NCBI GenBank assembly: GCA_016190245.1
Contig: JACPQY010000012.1
Location: forward strand, 1-31,437
Direction of reading: 5' to 3'
Origin: Nitrospirota bacterium
Lineage (GTDB): Bacteria > JACPQY01
DNA: 31,437 bases
In this document: positions 1-8,447 of the stretch, one piece after another
How positions within the stretch are numbered: the first letter of the stretch is position 1
Layout of the letters: every line of letters starts with the position of its first letter
Translations under genes and position numbers: made by a program
The notes under the pieces: model-generated
What the model saw: only the letters and a program-made list of their open reading frames with translations
Told to the model about the DNA's origin: nothing
Databases searched by the model: none

Positions 1-160
1 CCGGTCGGAGCCGTCAACCCCGAAAGACCCGACGCAGGAGGCGGAGGGTTCACCGCGCCGGATGCGCGGTGCGTCCAGGATGGGACAGGAGGTCATCCGA
101 TCTCCCCAAAACCCATGTACTCAAACTGCAGAGGAACCATACTTAATAGGAGGTGTTTTC

Positions 161-3100
161 ATGACCCACTATGCAGTTCCGCCAAGTACAATTCGATTCC
201 TGACAAGAGGCCGACCGCTCCGATGGGCGGCCGTCACGGTTGCGATTCTCGCGCTGGATGCGCCGCGATCACACGCTTTTCAGGCCCCTGCGCCATCGCC
301 TGGGAAGGTTCATCCAGCCGGTGCGAGCGATTCCTCATCGGGATCCGTGCCGGTCTTGGTTCTGGATTCGCAGGATTTCGGACGGAGCACGGTCTTTCGA
401 TTCGGCCCGTCAGAGGTGCTTGTCGGCGCCTCGGTGGACCGCGAGGAGCTACGCCGGCTGGTCTTCTCCTATCTGGGCCGTCATGGGCTTGGTGGCCCCA
501 CGGCTCTGAAGGAAGTCTACTTCCACGCCAGACCCGCACTCAACGGGCAACATCGCCTCCTCTATCTCCAGTTCGCCCAGACCGTCGAGGATCTTCTGAT
601 CGAGGGGGCTCGGGTTCACATGACACTCATCGAGGCGGATGGACGATTCACCGTGGCTTCCAGCCGTTCGAAACTCTACGAAAACGTGGAGCTTGCGCCG
701 CCGACGACGTTGAGCGACGACGCGTTGCAATCCAAGGCGGCCGAGGTTCTCGGGTTGTCCGGGAACAGGGCCGCACATCGCAGCATGGAACGGTTTGTGG
801 CCGAGGTGGAGGGAAGGCTTCGACGCGTGAGGGAGTACGTCTTCGAGCCCGCCCTCGACTCGGCTTTGGTGGATGAGGACACGGGGGAGGCGTGGAGACT
901 AAACCGTCGTCTCGAAGTTCCGGGGGTCATCACCCATGCGTCCGATTTGCGTCGGCCCGGTGTATTCGGAACCGTACAAGGGCTCGGCATCCTGTTTGAC
1001 CCCCTCAGCCCGGTGCTGGCGACGATGCTCATGGCGCATCAGCCGGTCACCGCCCAATCCCCCAGCGGTCCCCTCAACAGCGTGACCAACCTCCTCGGCC
1101 AGTTCGGGTTTCCCGGCATCCTGGTCCCCGTTCCCCTTTCCGCCACGCTGGGTGGGACCTATTCCGTACTCATTGATCCGACCACGCCGGTGCTGTCGGC
1201 CGGCCAGGTCGGTGTCCCGGGCGTGGAAAACAGCCTCTTCTTCAATGATGCAAACCCGATCGAACAGACCACAGCCCAGGTGACGGCCTACTACCACACG
1301 ACCCTCGTGCACGACTGGATCCAGAACCGGATGCCGGTGCCGCTCCCCGGTCTGGATATCCCGATCGCCACGCACGTCAACGATACGGCGGGGCCGGTCA
1401 CCGCCTGCAACGCCTACTATCAGCAGAGTGACAAATCGCTTCATTTCGTCTCCTCGGTGAACTACGGGATCTACCAGTGTGTGAACTCGGCGTTCGACAC
1501 GGTGGTGTCTCACGAGTACGGACACTTCGCGGATCATGTCGCGGGGGGGATTGTTGACAAGGGGGTCAGTGAAGGCTTCGGCGACATCATGGCGGTCTTC
1601 GCAAGCGGGCAACCCCTCACCGGCGAGAACTTCTTTGGTCCCGGGAGCTTCATTCGAACGGCTGATAACGACTACGCGTATCCCTGGGATGGTATGGACG
1701 AGGTCCACAACCTGGGCCAGTCGTGGGCGGGTTTTGCGTGGCACGCACGGGACGGTTTCATGGGTAAGTACGGTCCTCTACTCGGAGCGGCTGCAGCGGA
1801 TGCATTGTTCGTCCCGCTTCTCAACGCCAATTCCATCAACATCCCAACCGCGGTCTGGGATGCGATCATCGCGGACGACGACAATCAAACGCTTGCCGAC
1901 TTGACACCCAATTTCCCGGAGCTGGAAGCGGCTGCCCGGCGGCACAACCTCTCACCATTTCGGGACGGATCCGTCGCGCTCATCACCGGGCCCAAGGGTT
2001 CCAACTTCACCAGCAGCCAGACGTCGAGCGTCACCGTGACGGGGGTGGCCGATACGGCGCCCCTGGCCGCGCTGGGGCTCCAGTTCCGGGACTACCAGCT
2101 CTTCGTGGGGTCCGGCATCAATCCCGCCGACTATACTCCGCTCGGGCCACCGGTGACCTCGCCGGTCTCCACCGCGGGAACACTCGGAACCTGGAACCTC
2201 GCCGGTCTTCCCACGGGAACCCACATGCTCCAGGTTCGCGTCACGGCGACGAACGGAATGGAGTTTCAGGGGTTGGCGTGGAACGGTGTCGAGGCGAAGC
2301 CGTTCGTTCAGGTCTCACCCAACCAGCCCGGAGGCTACTACGCCTCGTCGATGGCTGGAGACGGCCAGCGGATCGTCTGGACCGGCATGTCCGACAATCA
2401 GATCCACACGTGTATCCATGACCCGTCCGTTGGAGCTTGTGTGAACGAGCAGGTGCTCACATCGGGCCAGGGTCAGCCCAAGCAGAATCCCCGGGTTTCG
2501 GGGAACCTGATTGTCTGGGAGGAGGGGCCGTCTGTGCCCTACGGCGGTCCGCACGACATCTACGCCTACCATCTGGGAACAGGTCAGCTCTATCCGATCG
2601 CTACGGATCCCTCGGCGGACGAAGCGGAGCCGGACGTGTCCGGTCATGCCATCGTGTGGGCCGATGTGATCTTTTCGACAGGTCCTGGGGGCAGCCCACT
2701 CATCTCGGCCACCGTCCTGACCTGCAACCTCAATCCCGGCACGGGGTCGTGCCCCCCTCAGATCGTTGCGACTTCCTCAGCGACGCAGTTCATTCTTCCT
2801 CCTGCCCGAATCTCGCAAAACCTGGTTTCTTGGGGTTCGTACAGCGGCCCCAGTCGTGCGCTGCATGTTCACAACCTGAGCACCCAGACCACCTTCACGA
2901 TCACAGCGCCGGCCGCCGTACCGTTTCTGAGATCCCTTTCCGGCAAAACCGTCCTGTGGCAGGACTACCGCGCCAATCACGTTCAGCCGCTCGGCCCGTG
3001 GCCGTTTGGTCACCCCTTCGCACAGGCCGACCTTTACGGCTGCGTCTATGACCCGGCCTCAGGCACCTGCCCGGAGGTCCCGATCGTGGTGCACCCTGCG

Positions 3101-3367
3101 GACCAGTCACGGGCGAGCCTGACCGGGAATCTTCTGGCGTGGATAGACGGGCGCAACGTCTCGGGATTCTCCTCGACTTGGTTCGGTGTCTATCCGAACA
3201 ATCCGGATGTGTACACGTGCACGCTTCATCCCGCCACGCTTGATTGCGGTCCGCAGCAGGTGACCGCCCACCCCGGCAGCGTGGGGGAGGTGGCCAGCAC
3301 GGGCAAGAATATCGTGTGGCAAGACCTTCGGGCCGGCGGGCCGTTCTTCTATCTTGAGGCGCCGTGA
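161..3367 (+). CDS. Secreted zinc metallopeptidase (thermolysin/fungalysin-like) with beta-propeller-like C-terminus
   Basis: Predicted exported protease of about 1068 residues. The ATG at 161 is preferred over the in-frame ATG at 62 because AGGAGGT lies six bases upstream (148-154) and the protein then opens with a signal peptide (basic start, hydrophobic stretch WAAVTVAILAL, cleavage near SHA-FQ). The zinc site is HEYGH at about residues 451-455, with the likely third ligand in GVSEGFGD (Glu about 471), the gluzincin arrangement of M4/M36 peptidases. The spacing from the second His to the Glu is shorter than in thermolysin. A roughly 300-residue region before the site should be the propeptide. 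After it come a beta-sandwich-like segment and, from about residue 740, at least five repeats ending in VW-D-R type strands (IVWEE, IVWAD, VLWQDYRA, AWIDGR, IVWQDLRA), typical of TolB-like propellers. The fold class is fairly certain; substrate and M4/M36 assignment are not. Confidence 0.8.
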   Translation: MTHYAVPPSTIRFLTRGRPLRWAAVTVAILALDAPRSHAFQAPAPSPGKVHPAGASDSSSGSVPVLVLDSQDFGRSTVFRFGPSEVLVGASVDREELRRLVFSYLGRHGLGGPTALKEVYFHARPALNGQHRLLYLQFAQTVEDLLIEGARVHMTLIEADGRFTVASSRSKLYENVELAPPTTLSDDALQSKAAEVLGLSGNRAAHRSMERFVAEVEGRLRRVREYVFEPALDSALVDEDTGEAWRLNRRLEVPGVITHASDLRRPGVFGTVQGLGILFDPLSPVLATMLMAHQPVTAQSPSGPLNSVTNLLGQFGFPGILVPVPLSATLGGTYSVLIDPTTPVLSAGQVGVPGVENSLFFNDANPIEQTTAQVTAYYHTTLVHDWIQNRMPVPLPGLDIPIATHVNDTAGPVTACNAYYQQSDKSLHFVSSVNYGIYQCVNSAFDTVVSHEYGHFADHVAGGIVDKGVSEGFGDIMAVFASGQPLTGENFFGPGSFIRTADNDYAYPWDGMDEVHNLGQSWAGFAWHARDGFMGKYGPLLGAAAADALFVPLLNANSINIPTAVWDAIIADDDNQTLADLTPNFPELEAAARRHNLSPFRDGSVALITGPKGSNFTSSQTSSVTVTGVADTAPLAALGLQFRDYQLFVGSGINPADYTPLGPPVTSPVSTAGTLGTWNLAGLPTGTHMLQVRVTATNGMEFQGLAWNGVEAKPFVQVSPNQPGGYYASSMAGDGQRIVWTGMSDNQIHTCIHDPSVGACVNEQVLTSGQGQPKQNPRVSGNLIVWEEGPSVPYGGPHDIYAYHLGTGQLYPIATDPSADEAEPDVSGHAIVWADVIFSTGPGGSPLISATVLTCNLNPGTGSCPPQIVATSSATQFILPPARISQNLVSWGSYSGPSRALHVHNLSTQTTFTITAPAAVPFLRSLSGKTVLWQDYRANHVQPLGPWPFGHPFAQADLYGCVYDPASGTCPEVPIVVHPADQSRASLTGNLLAWIDGRNVSGFSSTWFGVYPNNPDVYTCTLHPATLDCGPQQVTAHPGSVGEVASTGKNIVWQDLRAGGPFFYLEAP

Positions 3368-3383
3368 GGCGGTGGAGCAGGTT

Positions 3384-3406
3384 CCGGGGCGTCATGTCGC
3401 CCCCGG
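3384..3406. terminator. Hairpin between convergent genes, possible terminator
   Basis: CCGGGGCG (3384-3391) can pair with CGCCCCCGG (3398-3406) around a 6-nt loop with one bulged C. It lies between the convergent protease and kinase-like genes. No T-run follows on either strand, so a terminator role is only a suggestion. Confidence 0.25.
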
Positions 3407-3460
3407 AGGCCCCGCCCGGTCGAACGGACTGCGAGTAGGCCCGGATCGAGGGGCGGCAAT

Positions 3461-4846
3461 CTACTGATCCGCGCGCCCGGTGGTGGTTCCAGGTTGCCGC
3501 AGCGCGACGGTGCGTAGGCGGAGGACGAACGCGGGCTTGGATCCAGAGCGGACATCGAGCTCAAGACGACCGCCGTGGAGCTCGGCGATTCGGCGCGCGA
3601 TGGAAAGGCCGAGGCCCGCGTGGCCGGGCTTGGTGGTGAAGAGCGGGTCGAAGGCGCGGCTCGCCGCTTCCTCCGTGAGGGGGGGGCCGGTATCCGAGAT
3701 CGAAATTTCCACACCGTCGTCCGCTCCGGGACGAGTCTCGATTCTCACGACACCGGTGTCGTTCCCGATGGATTCTCCGGCGTTCGCGAGCAGGTGTGCC
3801 AGCGCCTCGGAGAGCGACTCAGGATCGGCCCAGACCTCCAGGGCGGGGAGCGGGTGAATCGTCTCGACGGACAGTGTCGCCGCGGAGCTGTTTCTCAGTA
3901 TCTCCACGGCCGGGCCGATGAGATCTCGAAGGTTTGCGGGGCGCAGATTCACCTTTCTCGGGCGGGCGAAGCGAAGGTACTCGACGACGAGCCGATCGAG
4001 TCGGTCCACTTCCGCCCGGATGTTCCGGGTCGCGGCCGCGCGGGTCTCAGGTGCGGTGTTGCCGGCGGCCTCGGATGCCGAGTTGCGTATCGTGGCGAGG
4101 GAACCGGTGAGGCGGCCGGCGATGCCGGCGGAAAGTTGCCCGAGGGCGGCCCAGCGATCCTGCTCGGCTTGGCCCAGTTCGGTTTCCCGCCGATGAAGCC
4201 TCTCGGCCAAGATACCGGTGCCGTAGGCGGTGGTGACGACCACACCCAGGAAGTACACGGGGAGTCCTATGAAGTAGCCGGGATGCCGATAGGTGCCGGG
4301 GTCACTCCCATCGGCAAAGACCGGGATGTGGGGTTGAAGCTCCAGATATTCAAGGAGGGCCTCAACGGCCAGCAATCCGGAGCATGCCAGGCTGGCCTGG
4401 AGGCTCCTGCGAAAGCTGAGGAAGCTGGCGATGGCCGGGATGGAGGCGCCCGCCAGGAGAGGGAGGATGGGGCTGGAGACGCCGCCGGTCAGCACGCACA
4501 GCGCCGCGCCGCCCAAGATGGCGAGAGGCACGGTGATAGCCGGACCGAGTCGGTATGCCCGCCCCGCCTCGTAAAGCAGGATCATGAGGGCGGACATCAC
4601 GAACAACGCAGAGAGAATGGCCACGACATAGGGCCAGGCGTGACGTCCGATCAGGCCGACGCGTTGCATGACCAGACACGCGGCGGCCCAGCTGAGGAGC
4701 AGGAGCATGGCGTAGCGCCCTCCCCAGCGTATCCTCTCCTCGTAGAGGCGAACGGCCAGCAGCGGGGCTTGGGGGCGGCCTACGGCAGTGTCAGAACCCA
4801 AGTCCCGCTGAGAACCGTATGCCCGTGCCTTCGCGCGAGGCGGCAA
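3461..4846 (-). CDS. Histidine-kinase-like membrane protein lacking the phospho-acceptor His
   Basis: 461-residue NtrB/PilS-like sensor kinase homologue. Residues about 43-215 form six hydrophobic segments (a membrane sensor), followed by a short linker, a dimerisation helix and a GHKL ATPase domain. The ATPase boxes are largely present: N-box HLLANAGES (Asn about 355), DTGPP as G1 (Asp about 385, second Gly lost), an F-box FDPLFTT and GLGLSIA as G2. The H-box reads GQLSAGIAGRLTGSL where the family has GxLAAGIAHExNNPL, so the acceptor His is Gly (residue 244, codon GGC at 4115-4117). Conventional autophosphorylation should be impossible. It could be a pseudokinase, a partner-dependent kinase or a decaying gene, though the open frame argues against simple decay. 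The ATG at 4846 overlaps the end of the upstream barrel gene by 56 bases; a later start is possible. No response regulator gene is adjacent. Confidence 0.8.
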   Translation of the reverse strand: MPPRAKARAYGSQRDLGSDTAVGRPQAPLLAVRLYEERIRWGGRYAMLLLLSWAAACLVMQRVGLIGRHAWPYVVAILSALFVMSALMILLYEAGRAYRLGPAITVPLAILGGAALCVLTGGVSSPILPLLAGASIPAIASFLSFRRSLQASLACSGLLAVEALLEYLELQPHIPVFADGSDPGTYRHPGYFIGLPVYFLGVVVTTAYGTGILAERLHRRETELGQAEQDRWAALGQLSAGIAGRLTGSLATIRNSASEAAGNTAPETRAAATRNIRAEVDRLDRLVVEYLRFARPRKVNLRPANLRDLIGPAVEILRNSSAATLSVETIHPLPALEVWADPESLSEALAHLLANAGESIGNDTGVVRIETRPGADDGVEISISDTGPPLTEEAASRAFDPLFTTKPGHAGLGLSIARRIAELHGGRLELDVRSGSKPAFVLRLRTVALRQPGTTTGRADQ

Positions 4847-6037
4847 GCTGCGCCTCCGCCGCCTGCCAGGCGAGTTCGAGCGTCAGCCCCATCCCGCGAT
4901 GGATCGCAATGGTCGCGCCGCTACGCACCTCGTAGCCGAACGCAAAAGTTGACGTGTTGCCGGTGAGTCCCGCATCGAAGAGGGAGGCATTGGTCAGGTT
5001 CTGGAACTCCACCGCCGGCCCCACACCCACGAAGGGCTGCGTCTTGGAACCTGTCCGGAAGGGGTACGTGAGGAGGACGCTGACGGGGATGAGCGTCATG
5101 CTGCCCGACTGCGGCTGTTCCTTCGCACGCTGGATCTGGGCATCGGCGGAGAAGAGTCCGATCGAGCCCATGACGACCCAGGGCTCGTGCCACGAATATC
5201 CTGCCTGGAGGGTGAGCCCGAGCATCTGGCCGAAGGTTTGCCCCGTTTTCCCGAAGGGCGTGAGGATCGACCCGAGCGCGGCCAGGTGCAGCCTCTCGCT
5301 CGCGGGCCTCGGGGGGGGGATCGGTCTGGAGGGGACGATTGCCTTGGCGGGGCGTGGGACGGCCTTGAAGAGCGGTGGCTCTTCGTAGGCGGCCGGCTGG
5401 CCGTGCACCTTCAGCCACCCCGGCTGGAAACCGTCGTTTCGGAGCGACTCGTCCAAGGTGAAGCCCATGAGTACGACCACCGACCCGAGTTGAGGTAGCG
5501 CCCGGGACTCGAGCCGCTCGAGGCGGCTCAAGAGGTCGGCCCAAGCCACCACGTCAGGCCCGCCCCGAGGGAGGTTCCTCCACGAGGCGTCCCGCTCGGC
5601 CTTCGGCGCGGGCGCGGATCGCCGGGGGGGGGGGCTCGCTTCGGGATGGGGGCCCGGACGCGCTCGGCGGCAGGCGCGGGCCCGGGGTGGTAGTCCGTAG
5701 CGAGGTAGAGCACCGCCTCGAAGTCCGTGTCCCAGTCGAACGGGCGGACCGGGATCGCCTCGCCGAGCCACTTGCGGAGAAAATGGGCCACCTCGCCCTC
5801 CGGCTCCTGCGCGTAGATCGTGGTCCGATCCGTGCGGACCTTCAGCCGCACCGCGTGGTAGCGCACCTGATGGCTGCTGAGAATCCGTTGGACCGCGAGC
5901 GAATCGGTCAGAGGGACATCCTTGGAAACGAAGAGCGCGATGGAAGGGCGATCCCCTGCGGGTTCCTCGGCCCAGACGGGCGCGACCGTCAAGACCGAAG
6001 CCGCAAGAGCGGCGAAGGCCGGGCGGGTCAAGCCCAT
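4791..6037 (-). pseudogene. Exported protein with outer-membrane beta-barrel domain, split by a frameshift in a poly-C tract
   Basis: Two overlapping minus-strand reading frames look like one gene. The first (from ATG 6037) has a signal peptide (MGLTRPAFAALAASVLTVAPVWA) and a small alpha/beta region faintly like a LytR_C domain. The second (to stop 4791) has no signal peptide. It continues with a linker, a segment ending GWLKV, a Pro-rich stretch and a C-terminal barrel with alternating strands and a terminal aromatic (SAGLGF). They meet at a run of eleven C (5624-5634 as G on the plus strand). Adding one C, or removing two, joins them; the joined 12-C form is 415 residues. The downstream half keeps coding character, so the break is recent, switchable or a sequence error. 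Function unknown; the gene overlaps the kinase-like gene, so the two may be co-expressed. Confidence 0.7.
5624..5634 (-). repeat. Homopolymer tract C11 (coding strand) at the frameshift point
   Basis: Eleven consecutive G on the plus strand, read as C11 in the barrel gene. In frame 1 it encodes Ala-Pro-Pro-Pro then Gly-Asp-Pro. With one more C it runs into Arg-Arg-Ser-Ala-Pro of the downstream frame. Tracts of this length are typical slipped-strand sites. Confidence 0.8.
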
Positions 6038-6045
6038 AACGCGGG

Positions 6046-6051
6046 ATTATA
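6046..6051 (-). promoter_or_regulatory. -10 element of the barrel gene, leaderless spacing
   Basis: A perfect TATAAT on the minus strand ends 8 nt before the ATG at 6037, so transcription should start at or next to the start codon. No convincing -35 is seen at 16-18 bp. Confidence 0.4.
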
Positions 6052-6131
6052 CCTCATACCGTCACTCGGCGTCGGACAAAAACTCGGTGCCATGTGAGTT
6101 ATACTGCGCGGGGCATGGTTGTGGCGATGGC

Positions 6132-6437
6132 ATGGGCACGGTGAGAAAATTGGCCGCCTTAGCTGTGGCTCTCGTCGCTGTGCTGGGCGCGGTCGTCCCG
6201 CCAAGCCACGCTGAGGAGCAAGATTCGGCCTACCCCAGGCAGGTCAGCCCCAACATCAGCTTGATCGGCGAGGGCTCGTTCCCGTTCGCTCGAGACGCTG
6301 ACGGACATTCCCTCTTTTCTCTACATCCTCGACGTTGCGCCAGCGGAGTAGGTTCTGTTGGAGCCCTGAGCCAGGTGTGGATGAGCCCACCGCTCTTCAC
6401 CCCCGTTCGACCCCCGACCCGCGCCAACTCCCCGTAG
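6132..6437 (+). pseudogene. Truncated secreted or outer-membrane protein gene (signal peptide plus N-terminal fragment)
   Basis: 101-codon frame divergent from the barrel gene. It starts with a clear signal peptide (MGTVRKLAALAVALVAVLGA, cleavage near SHA-EE). A short segment reading PNISLIGEG follows, reminiscent of the mature N-terminus of some outer-membrane proteins. After about 55 residues the sequence becomes Pro/Arg-rich and stops, unlike a folded barrel. I read it as the 5' remnant of a longer gene. A genuine small secreted protein cannot be excluded. A TATACT at 6100-6105 could be its -10. The following 188 bases up to dapF hold no gene that I can see. Confidence 0.4.
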
Positions 6438-6587
6438 CCAGTCAATCTCGCGTGTCTTCGCATTCGTTGTCAAGTATCTATGTCAACAGAGAACACTTGC
6501 CCATGACATTTGTAGCTGTCGGCATTTGCCCTGGGATCCTGGATGGTGAAGGGGCCCGCATCCCCTCTGCTTGCCTCGGAGCCCGGC

Positions 6588-6614
6588 TTGCAATTTGGGG
6601 ACCGGGGCGATAAT
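6588..6614 (+). promoter_or_regulatory. Possible promoter of the dap cluster
   Basis: TTGCAA (6588-6593) and GATAAT (6609-6614) are separated by 15 bp, shorter than ideal. The -10 ends 11 nt before the dapF ATG and no Shine-Dalgarno sequence is visible, so the leader would be only a few nucleotides. Confidence 0.35.
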
Positions 6615-6625
6615 CCTATCCGATC

Positions 6626-7450
6626 ATGGCGGAGTTGGAATTCGTCAAGATGCAGGGCACGGGGAACGATTTTGTGTTCCTCGACGCGCGCCGGAAACGC
6701 CTATCGAACCCCTCGCTCGTGGCCGGCAGGCTCTGCGATCGGCGGTTCGGAATCGGCGCTGACCAGATGCTCCTCCTCGAGGCCTCGAGGCAGGCCGATT
6801 TCAGGATGCGGATTTTCAACCCCGACGGGAGCGAAGTGGAGCAATGTGGGAATGGTGTTCGCTGTCTGGCCCGCTATGTCTGGGAGCGCGGGCTCTCGCG
6901 GAAACCAACCCTGAGCATCCTGACGGGGGGGGGGATCGTGAAAACCCGCCGTGTGGGGCGGGAAGTGGAAGTGGACATGGGAGAGCCGGTCTTGGAAGGG
7001 GAGAAGATCCCCGTGGCCGCGTCCGGCCGGATCGTGAACCGGCCTTTGGAGGTGGACGGTCGCGAATTCTCGATCACTGCGGTGTCCATGGGGAACCCGC
7101 ACTGCGTGATTTTCAGACGCCTGAACGGTGAGGATCCCGTCGAGCGCTACGGATCGAAGATCGAGCATCACCCCTTCTTCCCGAAGCGGACGAACGTGGA
7201 GTTTGTGAACGTGGTGGGCCCCGCCCGAATCCGCGTGGACGTGTGGGAACGTGGCACCGGGCGGACGCTCTCGTGCGGGACCGGGGCCTGCGCCTCGGTT
7301 GTGGCCGGGGTGCTTCTCGACAAGATCGGCCGGAACTGCGAAGTCATCCTGCCGGGCGGTCGCCTCCATGTGCGATGGGACCCGCGCACCAACCACGTTC
7401 TCATGCGGGGGCCGGCCGAGGAAGTTTTCACGGGCCGCGTTAGATTGTAG
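6626..7450 (+). CDS. dapF: Diaminopimelate epimerase
   Basis: Interconverts LL- and meso-diaminopimelate in the cytoplasm, the last step before meso-DAP is used for peptidoglycan and lysine. At 274 residues it has the family length. It opens with the typical KMQGTGNDF strand and carries both catalytic cysteines in their motifs: EQCGNG (Cys 74) and SCGTGAC (Cys 217), with Glu 208 in WERGTGRT. It is the first gene of a dapF-dapA-dapB-dapL cluster and its stop lies within 11 bases of the dapA start. A run of ten G (6925-6934) encodes Thr-Gly-Gly-Gly in the reading frame, so the gene tolerates a long homopolymer where a slip would inactivate it. Identification is very secure. Confidence 0.97.
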   Translation: MAELEFVKMQGTGNDFVFLDARRKRLSNPSLVAGRLCDRRFGIGADQMLLLEASRQADFRMRIFNPDGSEVEQCGNGVRCLARYVWERGLSRKPTLSILTGGGIVKTRRVGREVEVDMGEPVLEGEKIPVAASGRIVNRPLEVDGREFSITAVSMGNPHCVIFRRLNGEDPVERYGSKIEHHPFFPKRTNVEFVNVVGPARIRVDVWERGTGRTLSCGTGACASVVAGVLLDKIGRNCEVILPGGRLHVRWDPRTNHVLMRGPAEEVFTGRVRL

Positions 7451-7461
7451 GGAGGATGGTC

Positions 7462-8382
7462 GTGACAAAAGATGTTCGCCAACCGCCGCCGATCAAGGGC
7501 GCCATCAGCGCGCTGGTCACCCCGTTTCGCAACGGAAAGGTGGATCGAAAAGCCCTCAGGTTGATCGTGGACTGCCAGATCAGGCAGGGAGTGGACGGTT
7601 TCGTGGCGTGCGGAACCACGGGGGAGTGTTCCACGCTTTCTCACGAGGAGCATGAAGAGGTCATCGCCGCAACGCTCGAGTTGGCCGCCGGCCGCGTGCC
7701 CGTCATCGCCGGAACGGGTTCGAACTCGACGCAGGAGGCGATCCGGCTGACGAAGTTCGCGGAGAAGGCGAAAGCGGACGCGGCGCTCGTTGTGGCGCCC
7801 TACTACAACAAGCCGACTCAGGAGGGCATGGTGCAGCATTTCACGGCCCTCTCCGAGGCCGTGAGCCTTCCGCTGATTATCTACAACATCCCCGGCCGCA
7901 CGGCTGTGAACATGCTCCCGGAGACCGTGGCCAGACTGGCGACGCTCAAGAACATCATCGGTGTGAAGGAGGCTTCCGGCAGCCTCAAGCAGGCGTCGGA
8001 CATCCTGGCCGCGTGCGGAGAGGATTTCATGCTCCTCTCGGGCGAGGATCCGCTCAACTTCCCGCTGTTTTGTCTTGGCGCGGTCGGTACCATTTCAGTG
8101 CTGAGCAATCTCGTGCCGAGTGAGGTCTCCGAGATGTGCCGGAACGTCCACACGGGCGATCTCGAGACGGCTCGGCACGCCCACTACCGTCTCGCGCCGC
8201 TGTGCGATGCCCTGTTCGCCGAGACGAATCCGATCGGGGTGAAGGCGGCGCTCAGCCTGATGGGATTCATCCGCAACGAGTTGCGGCTTCCTCTCATTCC
8301 CATGTCTGCGCCTCGACGGGAACGGCTGCGGCGTGTGATGACGGACCTCGGCATCTTGAAGCGCCCGGGAGTCAGAGCTTGA
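7462..8382 (+). CDS. dapA: 4-hydroxy-tetrahydrodipicolinate synthase
   Basis: Condenses pyruvate with aspartate semialdehyde, the committed step of the DAP/lysine pathway. The TIM-barrel protein has the pyruvate-binding GTTGE motif, the active-site Tyr in YNIPGRT and the Schiff-base Lys in GVKEASG; the Tyr-Lys spacing of 28 residues equals that of the E. coli enzyme. An ATG at 7456 is also in frame, but the ribosome binding site GGAGG (7451-7455) touches it. The GTG at 7462 has a normal 6-nt spacer and is preferred, giving about 306 residues. The stop codon lies inside a small palindromic repeat that extends to the dapB start, so the last residues may derive from that insertion. Confidence 0.97.
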   Translation: MTKDVRQPPPIKGAISALVTPFRNGKVDRKALRLIVDCQIRQGVDGFVACGTTGECSTLSHEEHEEVIAATLELAAGRVPVIAGTGSNSTQEAIRLTKFAEKAKADAALVVAPYYNKPTQEGMVQHFTALSEAVSLPLIIYNIPGRTAVNMLPETVARLATLKNIIGVKEASGSLKQASDILAACGEDFMLLSGEDPLNFPLFCLGAVGTISVLSNLVPSEVSEMCRNVHTGDLETARHAHYRLAPLCDALFAETNPIGVKAALSLMGFIRNELRLPLIPMSAPRRERLRRVMTDLGILKRPGVRA

Positions 8383-8447
8383 CTCTGGACTTCCAGGCTG
8401 CGGCCTCCCCGGCCGCCGACGCGGAGTCAAAAGTCAAGATCTGACCC
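8369..8447. repeat. Small palindromic element with terminal inverted repeats at the dapA-dapB junction
   Basis: GTCAGAGCTTGACT (8371-8384) and AGTCAAGATCTGAC (8432-8445) are inverted repeats matching at 13 of 14 positions. Between them is a perfect hairpin GCGGCC-TCCCC-GGCCGC (8400-8416). The left end alone forms GAGTCA-GAGCT-TGACTC (8369-8385) across the dapA stop codon, and the right end stops directly before the dapB GTG. This is the layout of a REP/MITE-type element of about 75-80 bp. Confidence 0.6.

Noticed and set aside
3575-4966. 463-codon plus-strand frame opposite the kinase-like gene
   Set aside because: The opposite strand encodes clear ATPase boxes and membrane helices; this frame is low-complexity Gly/Arg/Glu with no motif.
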